NCBI RefSeq assembly: GCF_910592395.1
Contig: NC_088316.1
Span: 18,602,001-18,662,000 of the forward strand
DNA length: 60,000 nt
Direction: 5' to 3'
From: Lineus longissimus
Lineage: Eukaryota > Nemertea > Pilidiophora > Heteronemertea > Lineidae
In this document: positions 10,311-20,900 of the stretch, piece by piece
Layout: each line of letters begins with the position of its first letter
Numbering within the stretch: the stretch's first letter is position 1
Program-made: the position numbers and the translations under genes
The notes under the pieces: model-generated
Seen by the model: the letters and a program-made list of their open reading frames with translations, nothing else
The model's database searches: none
What the model was told of the DNA's origin: nothing

Positions 10311-10639
10311 GGTAACAAAAAAACTCGTGGCATATCGGATGCGCATCCGATGACGGTAAAGAAATTGACGGTAAAGGATCTCGTGGCATATCGGATGCGC
10401 ATCCGAAGACGGTAAGGGAATTGACGGTGAAGGATCTCGTGGCATATCGGATGCGCATCCGATGACGGTAAAGAAATTGACGGTAAAGGATCTCGTGGCA
10501 TATCGGATGCGCATCCGAAGACGGTAAGGGAATTGACGGTGAAGGATCTCGTGGCGTATCGGATGCGCATCCGAAGACGGTAAGGGAATTGACGGTAAAG
10601 GATCTCGTGGCATATCGGATGCGCATCCGATGACGGTTT
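10311..10639 (-). repeat. 56-bp minisatellite, six copies, right arm (inverted)
   Basis: These are the same unit as the left arm in reverse complement. Palindromes start at 10335, 10391, 10447, 10503, 10559 and 10615, an exact 56-base period. This arm is more regular than the left one. Confidence 0.9.
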
Positions 10640-10714
10640 TATATACATATATATATATTATATAAATTTTAGTTTTACACTATTATGTAAGTGCAAGCTC
10701 TAGTGAGCTCACAC

Positions 10715-11405
10715 AACTGTTTGACAGTCCTGGCTCCTCCATCGTGCTGACAACATGATGAGAGAGATGAGACAGTCACAGCCAGGCAAAAAAAGTCTTG
10801 GCTGCTCTGCCAAGTTGTCAACATGGTGAGAGAGATGAGGAAGTCACAGCCAGGCCGAATCAGTCCTGGCTGCTCCACCGTGTTGACAACATGATGAGAG
10901 AGATGAGGAAGTCACAACCAGGCCGAATCAGTCCTGGCTGCTCCACCGCGTTGACAATAATTATGGTGAGAGAGATGAGACAGTCACAGCCAGGCCGCAT
11001 CAATCTTCGCCGCACTGCCTAGTTGTTGATAAGGCGAGAGAGATGGGACAGTCAGAGCCAGGCCGAATCAGTTCTGGCTGCTCCACCGTGTTGACAATAA
11101 TTATGGTGAGAGAGATGAGACAGTCACAGCCAGGCCAAATCAGTCTTGGCTGCTCTGCCAAGTTGTCTATATGGTGAGAGAGATGAGACAGTCACAGCCA
11201 GGCGGCATCAGTCTTCGCCGCACTGCCTAGTTGTTAATATGGTGAGAGAGATGAGACAGTCACAGCCAGGCCAAATTAGTCTTGGCTGCTCTGCCAAGTT
11301 GTCAACATGGTGAGAGAGATGAGGAAGTCACAGCCAGGCCGAATCAGTCCTGGCTGCTCCACCGTGTTGACAACATGATGAGAGAGATGAGATAGTCACA
11401 GCCAC
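10715..11405. repeat. 68-bp tandem array, ten copies
   Basis: The AGAGAGATG mark recurs at 10761, 10829, 10897, 10969, 11037, 11109, 11177, 11245, 11313 and 11381. The period is 68, with two steps of 72 caused by a four-base ATAA insertion. Most units contain a hairpin, CAGCCAGG...CCTGGCTG, or variants of it. The array adjoins the 3' side of a retrotransposon fragment read on the minus strand. Confidence 0.9.
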
Positions 11406-11407
11406 AG

Positions 11408-11616
11408 TACTTCGATCGTTTCTCCTCCGCACGTGCTAGGACGTGTCTGTCGGAGCTGACAGCTATCTCGATGATTAGGACCTCCTTTTCCTTCTCATAG
11501 AAGACGAGCATGTCGGGGTGCCGGTGTTTTATAGCCGGGCCCGTGGGGACTCGCGAGTCCCAGAGCAATCTCAGCTTCTTTCCAGAGTACGAGTGGTCAT
11601 TGGAACCGGTGTAATG
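11408..11616 (-). pseudogene. Non-LTR retrotransposon ORF2 C-terminal fragment
   Basis: The minus strand reads about 70 codons without a stop, including KHRHPDMLVFYEKEKEVLII and EIAVSSDRHVLARAEEKRSK. The pattern 'RPD...KEK...IIE.AVP.DR.V...EEK..KY' is typical of the region downstream of reverse transcriptase in many invertebrate LINE elements. There is no RT core here, so this is a 5'-truncated or broken copy. The frame ends directly in the 68-bp tandem array. Confidence 0.65.
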
Positions 11617-12030
11617 TTTTTGAGTGTTTCTGTTTTTGAGTGTTTCCCCTCATTGTTTGGGAACGCTCAAAAATAGATTGACAAGTTTTTCTGTGTATCC
11701 CCCCCCCCATTGAAAAGTCGTGGTCTCTCTAGCTGCCTATTGTTTGGAAACACTGACACATGGGAAACAACCACAGATGTTACACCGGCTTCTCAAGACC
11801 ACATACCGATGGTATCCATCAATATGTGTCTCCTTGACTGATGTAAACAGTACCGGTACCATTATATAGAGGATGTAGGGGCATGCAATGGCTGTATGCG
11901 CATTCTGCATGAGAGAAAGGACTTTGGGAGGATTCACCAGTCTTCTAAGATGACTGTGGTCCCAAGCAGTACTCAAGTTGTACTTAAAGAGTTGTCAGGA
12001 AAATATTGGGTACAACCAGTCTCGTGAGAT

Positions 12031-12400
12031 CAGATAACCAGCTGGCAGATGTTGGTAGTTCCACTGTCCGTCCTTATGAGATGATTACCATGGTACAACC
12101 AAATCAGTTGTCTTGTATCACCCATATAGAACACAAGTGTAATGTTGTCGTGTACAGCTAAAGGACCCTTTGAAGGTTGTGTCATGCCTTCCCAACCTGA
12201 CCAGATAACCAGCTGGAAGAGGTTGATTGTTACGTAGGCTGTCCTGTCGTCTCCAAAGTTTATTAGTGGTAACCTTGGTGTAATTTGTAGTTTATGTCAG
12301 GGTCTTCCCAACCCGACCAGATAACCAGCTGGTAGAGAGTAGTTGTTTCAGAGTTTTTAGGTTCAATCTGAATGGATAACCAGCTGGCAGAGGTTGATTG
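12031..12400. repeat. Dispersed AGATAACCAGCTGG repeats
   Basis: The core GATAACCAGCTGG(C/A/T)AGA occurs at about 12033, 12203, 12318 and 12375, often followed by GGTTGATTGTT. The second and third copies share more flank (CTTCCCAACC(T/C)GACC) and are 114-115 bases apart. These are diverged repeat units of unknown type. Confidence 0.6.
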
Positions 12401-12769
12401 TTTCGTCATCACAGAATGAAAGATTGGGATTTCACCAATCTCAATTACAGTTGCCTGTACAATGACAGAAGACGGACGAAATAGTGTGATGGTCTTCATG
12501 ATTTTTCTTGGGTAGGGGAGTTCCTCTGCTGACAAGGGCAGGCATGCATTGGGTCAGTTCAAGTCTTGGGGTTGAGAAAGTGTTAGGTGTTGGTGTAGGG
12601 GGGCCTACCAAGGCTTCCTAGCAGGAGAGGGACTACTACCAGTGCCGAGTCACAGGCATATTCCATTCTGATGGCCTTCTGACTACTATTGTAGTCTTAT
12701 TACTATGTACATGTCCTGAAGATTCCTGTACCAGATCACCTCCCTAGGAGGTATCATATTGGCTCTCAA

Positions 12770-12915
12770 GGACTAACCTAGACCATCTCCTCCAACCAGG
12801 TACCCATTTACTCCTTGGTGGAGAGAAGCAAGTCAGGTTGAGTGTCTGGTCCAAGGACAGAAACCCCAAGACCTCCTGGTCATGAGGCCAGCACCACTAC
12901 ATCGTTGCTCCCCAC
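12770..12915 (-). repeat. Degenerate tRNA-derived SINE, minus orientation
   Basis: On the minus strand the head GTAGTGGTGCTGGCCTCATG resembles the start of a tRNA-type SINE with a pol III A box. The body includes CTCTCCACCAAGGAGTAAAT and GGGTACCTGG, which resemble a SINE body I know from several marine invertebrate genomes. The B box is eroded. Confidence 0.45.
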
Positions 12916-12955
12916 ATCTTGAAAGAGCAACAGAATATAACAAACCAACACTGAC

Positions 12956-14937
12956 TTTTCTTGTTTATATACAAAAGGGTTTATTGTATTGTATACTTAT
13001 TCAAATGTGCCAATTTTCAGCAAAATAGTGCCATATATTCATAGGTCATTACACAGTGCAAAGTAAAATACAAAAGTTGGGAATAAATGGTTCATACGCT
13101 TGGATGGCTGGGCCATGAAACCAAACATAAATGAGGTCTTACAGAGGATAACAACTGCTGATGCTGTGTTAAAGCTAAAACAAGAGCAATCAGTTCTTTA
13201 CTTCATATGGACCTATACATATATACATGTATTTCACTACATGTAGTATTTTACTGCAATGAGTTTCAACGAAATGAAAACCATAGCGCCACCAAAAGGT
13301 AATAAAGGGGCCTTTTCCACCATACACATTTTTGTGGACTGTGAAAATACACCACCTACTGTTGGGTAACAGACCAAAACCAGATGACACAGTAAAACTC
13401 TTGACACGAAGGTCATTTTCCAAAAGATATGCTTCAAGGTTTGTTGTAAACATGATTATATACAGGAGATCATACAGCAAGCCCGGTGCAGATATGTACA
13501 GGCTAGCATTTGGCAAGGAAGGTAATATTACACTAACTTTTAGCACTTGGCTCTGGTCATGAGAGCCAGCCTACATAGTCTTCAGGAAATGCAGGCACAG
13601 GTACATGTACAGACTGAAAACCATACATGTACATTAATACATTACCACATAGTGGTCATCAGTGAAATACATAAAGACGACATTAGATGGAAAATGTGCG
13701 AGATGTAGATCATACTACGTGAGACTTAGCTAATACTATAAAAAACCTGGGGAAAACTTTTACTGGCTATGTCTACAGGGTATTCTTGGAGTATCGAACA
13801 ATCAAATGTGTCCTCATATCTACTTCGCAAAGGCAGAGATATCTAAATTTTCTCATAAATTTTCAATATTGTTCACTATTTCAACTATAACTTTGCTTGT
13901 TGAAGCAATAACAGACATCACACAGACCTCCAAGCAATATACTACGTAGAGTGTGACCGTTGAGAAAATACTTAGAGCACTTGTTGATCTTGTGCGTTAT
14001 GATTATCAGACTTGGCCCTTTATCCCATGGGGAGTATGCCTTAATGCTGTTATTTCTAAAAATAGAACAAACTGATACCAGGAAGATTGGCAGATACAAC
14101 AAAGGAAGAGTCAGCTACAACGCATGAGAAAATACTCATGGTTGGCAGAGACACCTTAGGGAAGATTATACAGTGCAAACATGGAAGAAGTGGCGATACA
14201 ACACTTTACGCCCCTCGCATACAAGCAATTTTCATCATCATACATTCGCATGCGACACAAAGTTTAGCAGCCTCACACTGCGATGACAACTTACTGGCCA
14301 AACAGTTTTCTTATTTTTGAAGTGCCCCTAGTAAGTGAGTAACTACTATACCAAATTTCACCTGCTTTTGAAGGGCCTCAAGACAGGCAATCCTTGATTG
14401 TCATCAAAAGCTCACAGTCTACAAATACATTATACATTTTCATGAAACCTAATGAATACTGACCTTCAAAAGGTCGGAAATGATTACAAAGGTCATATCA
14501 AAACCACTCAAAATGAAATGTCCTTCACAAAGGAATAAGATTATGCAAATTTTTCACCCAAAATGGAATAGGAATGTCAATTCAAGCTCATTTTAGCTAA
14601 ACCCTTGTGACCTTGACCTTGATCTCAATGCAAAGTGTCTAAATTGCTTCACCAGTAACATCATTTACTCAAAGTATTGTACTTAATAATCATGTGACCT
14701 TTGAGTGAACGACCTTGAACTTCAAGTTCGCTTTACAAGGAGGCCTAGTTGTGGTTGCAAGGTCAAGCTCATGCAACTTTACTGTCAAAGTGTTGAATAA
14801 TAAGCCACAGAAACTGCAGGTTGTGAGCAAGATTTCTTGAGTTTCGAGATTTCAGGAGACTGCAAAGGGCTGGATGAAATAGCCGCCATCATGGTTGGTG
14901 ATCGCTTCCAGACGGCTGCCCCTTGCAAGTCGCTTAG
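12956..14937 (-). other. Probable KLHL 3' UTR
   Basis: The stretch directly follows the KLHL stop codon (14938-14940) and has no coding signal. An AATAAA on the minus strand at 12985-12980 would place the poly(A) site around 12955-12970. Within it, TGACCTTGACCTTGA at 14608-14622 and nearby similar runs (14693-14730) look like remains of a half-site-rich repeat. Confidence 0.55.
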
Positions 14938-14997
14938 TCAGGTGCTCTTCACTTGGACGACACATGCACCAGCACGGCCAGTACATAAAGGTGACAC
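14938..14997 (-). CDS. KLHL5: KLHL last coding exon
   Basis: Twenty codons after a CAG acceptor encode [19 protein letters not shown] and a TGA stop. The match is to the vertebrate ending [16 protein letters not shown], and it closes the propeller by supplying its final strand. It is too short to stand out as an open frame. Confidence 0.88.
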   Translation of the reverse strand: MSPLCTGRAGACVVQVKST

Positions 14998-17900
14998 CTG
15001 AAAGTAGACAAATGATACACTTCTTACAGTATCGGCTGATCGTTACCCAGATATGTCAATATAATCCTACATCTTCCATTCTTGATTTGTGGCGGACCCA
15101 GGGGCGTACACCTCCCCTTATTTGGAGAATATCTGGTTCCTCATATAACATTACCAGCTATTGCGGGCCAGCCAATTAAGCCAATTAGTGCACCTGCTTA
15201 ATTGGTCCTGGCAAGCCTAATGGAAAATGCATAGGAAATATCAATAAAGTTGGCTTTTTGGGCGGGGTGTAAAAATAATCCCAACTCCCGACTTCTGACA
15301 CAATTCTATATATGTCAAGGTATTTACTGGCAAAATTTGGAGTGATTTGGATGGAAATTCGATGTGTCCATCTATAGGTTGAAAATTTTGGTAAATCTGT
15401 AGTGCTTCACTCGTAGCCCGTAGTGTAAATTCCTGAGAAAGTGGGTTTTGGGGGCTTTTCTAGCTGCGCTAGCTCCGAAACTATACATTTGATACAAACT
15501 CCCGACTTCAGACGTGGTTGATATAACTCTTAGGATTATATTCCCAAGATTTCAGCTTTATTGGAGAAAAATTCATAGTGTCCATAGGGGGGTTGAAAAT
15601 TGGAGGATTTTCAATTTTTTTCCCAACAAATATGCGAAAAATATTACTTTCCACCTAGAATTAATCAAAATTTCGCAAACTATCATAAAGTACTTCCTTG
15701 CAACAATCATTTGTGAAGCTTTCAAAACTTTTGGCTGATTTATTTGACCCTAAATCAGCAAAAACCAAACATTTTAGTGTTTGTATGCACCAATGCACAG
15801 GAGGCTAATTGCCAGATTAATTCACACCTTTCCAATCTCAAACAATAGGAATGATGGAGTCTCCCTCTATTCAAAACAGAGTGTGCTAGGCCCGCAATAG
15901 CTGGTAATGACTTGTAGAGCCAGCCAGTGAACTTTTGAATAGAACACTCAGACAGATCTTGCTGCCAAACTGGACAATTTTGAAATGAAGTCTAAAGTGG
16001 GTCAAAATACACTGCATGGTTGCAGCAGCCAGCGTAAGAACAGTGAGTGGGGTGGCAGACAATGTGAAAGCAAGAGCAGTGCTAGAAGTAACTGTGAATA
16101 TGACAGAACAAGTGATATTCTGCATGCTGTTAAAGAGGTGGATATGGGCTCAGTTTCATCCGATTGTAGCATGTAGTAATAACCATCTTTGGCAAAATGA
16201 TGAATATTCTCTGAACTCCGGGAGTTTTCCTTGCCATGGAGGTCAATCACCTTTGTGATGGGGAAACATACTTGTGTCATTAAAATGAAACTAAAGTTTT
16301 GAAATAGAGACACTGAGATGATCACTACACTGACAAAGAGACTTTGAAATACTCGCAACAGCTACCACAACTGAAGATGACAATTACGGCAAACAGACAT
16401 AATTTACAACTGTTGCAGTGGTAAAAATAGCTTGTTTACTGGGCACTTTAGACTGTCAACAATACATTGTATTACGAGTGCGTGTACAGCCGATGTGAGG
16501 GAAAAAAACAGAAAAAAAGATGTTTTTTGCAATCATCACTACAGCCCACATCAAAGGTGACAGAACAATCAACATATAGAGGTCGCTAGTATCTGTTTTG
16601 TTTCTTACCTGTCGCCCGTCAATACCCACCTTGCTCCACTCGTTATTCTGTGGGTCGTAACATTCGACATCGCTGAGATACTGCATGCCGTCGTAGCCAC
16701 CGACTGCGTAGAGTTTGTCGCCAAGAAGGCAGACACCGATGGAATCGCGTGGAGAACTTATGGAAGAGACTAGAGTCCACGCGTCAGTTTTTGGATCATA
16801 TCTACAATAAGAAACAATGAAGCATACATTTATAATACTGGCTGCTTTTGAGTATGCTGAGGCATTGCTTGCCATTGAATGTCACTGGCGATAGGTTTGT
16901 TTCTGAATAGATTGTGTCCAAGCAGCTCAATTATTAGAGGTCTTTAAGGGGTATTTTTTCTCACCTTTCTACGCAGTCGAATCGACTGGATGTCGGATTA
17001 CTGGCTGGAGCGTCATGGCCACCACAGGCGTACAGGAAGCCGTTACAGATGGCGACACCAACACCACCCCGTCGCTTGTTCATCGGTGAGCAGAGCGACC
17101 ATTTATTCGTGTGTGGATCATAACATTCGAGAGATCGTAAACAGGAGCTGCCATCCCTGCCTCCAACGGCATATAATCTGAAAAGTGAATGGTTTGATAT
17201 TAATCAAAAACACACCAAAATAGGTCACTCATTTACCTGTCCAACTGAGCTCCATAATGGAGAGGGTGTCTTGCTAACAGTTGTACCCTAAGGAAGTTTT
17301 CGCCGTACACTCTTTCAAAGCCACTTAAAAAATCTCTTTTTCATTTGCTCAAACATTTCAGACTGACTTCAATTACTTTCAATTTGATTTTTTTTCTGAG
17401 AAATCTCCACATTCTACTTACTTATTTCCTAAGACCGAGACACCAACGGTACTCCTCGGTATCGACATGGGTGCCACATAACTCCATTGTCTAGCCTGGG
17501 GGTCCCATCTCTCCACCGTGTTCAGGTATGACCAGCCATCATGGCCACCCACTGCGTACATTGGTCCCTCTAACACTCCAACACCTACAATGAAGAAACA
17601 TAGACTTATTCTCCTAGACCGAAGATGGGAGTCAAGGCCACAAATGCAATTTCGTCATCTGCAGTACCTACCTAGTCCATGCCTGTGTGTTGACATTGGT
17701 GGCATCAACGTCCATGTCTTCTTCTTCGGATCGTAACACTCCACCGTATTTAAAGTCTTGAGACCGTCCCTCCCACCGACTACAAATAGTTTATCGTCTA
17801 AAACGGCAACACCGAATTGCAGCCGTCGGCCATTCATGTTTGCTACCTGAGTCCAGGTGTTCGTCCTGAGATCATATTTTTCAATACTAGTATTACCTGG

Positions 17901-20900
17901 AAGTAAACAAATTACTTGCTCTATAAATGATTGAGGCTTTCAGCTTCACTTTTTCGACATGAAATGGGGTTCTTCACTGACATAATACAATAAGTTCCGT
18001 GTGATCATCAGTCGCCTTTGTTATCATATAGGGTAACACAAAAATGATTATTACCCTTTGCACAATCCATGCCGCCAACAGCATACAACATGCCCACCGT
18101 GGACTTCCTCGGCTTGGTGCGGGGACTTTGCATTGATAACCGTCGCTCTGGCAAGAGATGGTATTTCATGGCTTCCATGATGAGTTCTTGGCAGTCCCGA
18201 TCGTCCCGGAATAGTGGGTCTGTCTCAACTCGGTCGGCTATGAACTGAAATTGAGCAGCGTTAAAACATAAGATTTAAGTGTTCATATGAGCGTGGACAA
18301 TCTCCAAGATATGTAGAAACCGACCCATTCAGACCTCGCACATTCCGTTGTTTTACATAATACGGTCTCCCGCATATGCTATACTTTCACATTCTGGACT
18401 CACCTGTGGGGTTAAGAGTGGAAGCTTTATATGGCAGAGTAACTTCGATAACATCTGTTTTCTTGTGCTTGGCTCGTGGTTTGCCCAAGTGACAAGAGCA
18501 TCAAATATCGTTTCTTCATTTGGCACATTCAGATCATCACTTGCTAATAACTTTGCCACCTCCTCCCATGGAAGAAGTAGGAATTCTTGATTTCGTATCA
18601 CTTCTACAAACTGCTCCTGAAAATAGTAAGGAATATTCAATTAAAATGAATTATTTTAGCAAGTATGCATTTTTCTAATCTTTACTTTGTTTAAGCATTG
18701 ACGCTTAACCCTTTGGCAATACAAGAACGAATTAACCAAAACTGTGATAGTCAGCGGCAAACCTCATGTTAACTAATAACATTATACATGAAAAGGGAAT
18801 CACTTCATATTCAGAGCAGGAGTCACAACAATGCACACCCCGACTATTACCATTGTTTTTGATTTAACTAACAAGTGACATCACATCACCAATTTTCTAC
18901 TCACCATTACATAATTGTTAGCAACTTTGAATAAATCAGCACATCCCTGAGCGTCGGCGAAATGCCGTATTCCAAGGCAATTTGAAGGATGGAGTTGTTT
19001 CATAAGGAATCCACAGCATGCCTCAACGACCTCTAATAACTGGAGCAGGCAGGATGTTGATAATAAACTCTCCACTGTTTCTTCTTTAAGGTCGATTTTT
19101 CCTGAAAATATAACATTTTGAAGAACCTGTCAAGGTTTAAGCCTTGTTTTCGGGTGAACGGAAAATTAGCCATCCTTCTGGGTTCAACCATCAACCACAT
19201 TCTTTTCTTTCTATTCTAATCTAAGAAAAGAAGATCAGAAATTGGACGCATGCTGATATTCTGATGAATCGACCTGATTGGCTGACTGTTTGTTGTGAGG
19301 AACACGAGAGCTATATCAGTAAATAGCGCCTGATCAATTCCGCGCCCATCTGACATATTTGTTGAATCAACACAATCTTATTTGCCATCCTCGGCCGGCC
19401 TCATCTAATTTTGCCCGTCAACACGACAACAAAGGCGATATCTGCGTAATCAGTTTTCAAATCATCGCTGGCTTATGATAAATGAATGGAGCTAATGGTA
19501 CGGAAGGTTCGGGCAGAGATGTAGTGATGATCTGGTGAACATTCGATATCAAGAAAGATACAAGGCAAAGAAAAACAGGGAGAAAACTGGCAAATCTGTT
19601 CCAACTGACTGAGCTCATGACTTAGCCAATAGCGCCGTCTACACAGGAACTTTGCACTATGTGTGAGTGCCAGCCTGATGGTACCGCAATCACGTTCCTA
19701 CTCCTTCAGGCTTGACAACATTTCTGCCTCATCACTATTGTGAAGTCCGTGACCATCCAACTCCACTGGAAAACACACTAATTGAGTACCAACCTTATCA
19801 CTATTTGATTGATCAAATGTTTGATTCATCGTCTGCCAGCGCAGAACACGACAGTTACATTACCCAGCATGCGTGAGTCACATCATGCACTCCAATCGTT
19901 CTTCAAGACAAAGCACAGGGTCTTGACGCAGTTAAACAGTGAAATCTGTTTTCTTTGCTGCACGACTGCACATCGCTCATGTGCGGGACAACCATCGGGA
20001 GTAGAAGTTAGAATATTTATTGTTTACACCAATGTCATTAAAGCCAGAATTCTCAACAACTCTCTTTTCAGAATGGTGGTTTGGCCAGAAATCGTTCTTG
20101 GGATTCTTATGAGACAGATACCCCCTTCCTTCACCGTTCTATGATCAAATCCCATCAAGATTGAATATTGATCATGTAATTCTAAGAAGGGAAGTGATTA
20201 GGTGTGAAATTACTTGAACCCCAGAGCAGGAACTTTAACCCGACATCCGACCACTTGATGCTCAGATTCAAACCAGCATCCCTGACTCCCAGACTCCCAT
20301 TACCAATTACAAGATACCATGTTCTTTGCTCAGCAAATTACTCGCTTGTCAGGCAGTGAAAAAAGTTCTGTAAAACGCCAGTGTGGATTCGCAGGAGCGG
20401 AAAATGACGAGGCATTGGAGTCCAATTTTGCTTCTTGCATGATCGCTCTGGTCTCTTTCTGTATCGTAGATGACCAAATATGGGAGCTAGCCATTCAAGG
20501 AAATCTCTGGGGACAGTTACATGTAGATGTAGGCGATTGGCTTTTTGCCCGACCAGAGACAAATCAGTGACAAGCTGGCTAATCTAGGTTTCTTACGATT
20601 GGATGCTTTTTCAGGAGTATGGGGTTGATATCTTGACATGATGTTAGAATGCATATGCTTGATTTTCGGGCAAAATCTGTGGTTTTTGATGAAACCACAA
20701 ATGGATTTTGGCGCCATACCCATCCTCTGATTTTGGCACCATAACCCTCCTTGGAGCTGAGTGTCACCAACTTCAGCATGAATGTCTAGAAACTACATTC
20801 CTAATTCAGCCACCGTCAAAAATCTATTGGGAAATGCAAATGAGGAAGTACACTAGATTGCTTCGGAGGTGTTCGGTTCATTTCACTGGAATATTGAAGC

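Larger units (their letters stand above)
9315..10639. mobile_element. Foldback element with minisatellite arms
   Basis: Two arrays of the same unit face each other: eight copies at 9315-9752 and six copies in reverse complement at about 10311-10639. The outer ends match (AAACCGTCATCGGATGCGCA on the left, its complement on the right). The middle, 9753-10290, is unique and has no convincing ORF. Long inverted arrays around a unique centre define foldback elements. Open frames across the arrays are repeat-generated and are not genes. No target duplication is clear, because the right flank is a TA microsatellite. Confidence 0.75.

Noticed and set aside
9264-10648. Overlapping open frames of 100-160 codons with repeated peptides such as RMRIRYATRSFTVNS
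   Set aside because: They arise because the 56-base minisatellite lacks stops in several frames; the unit length is not a multiple of three and the same peptide appears in shifting frames on both strands.
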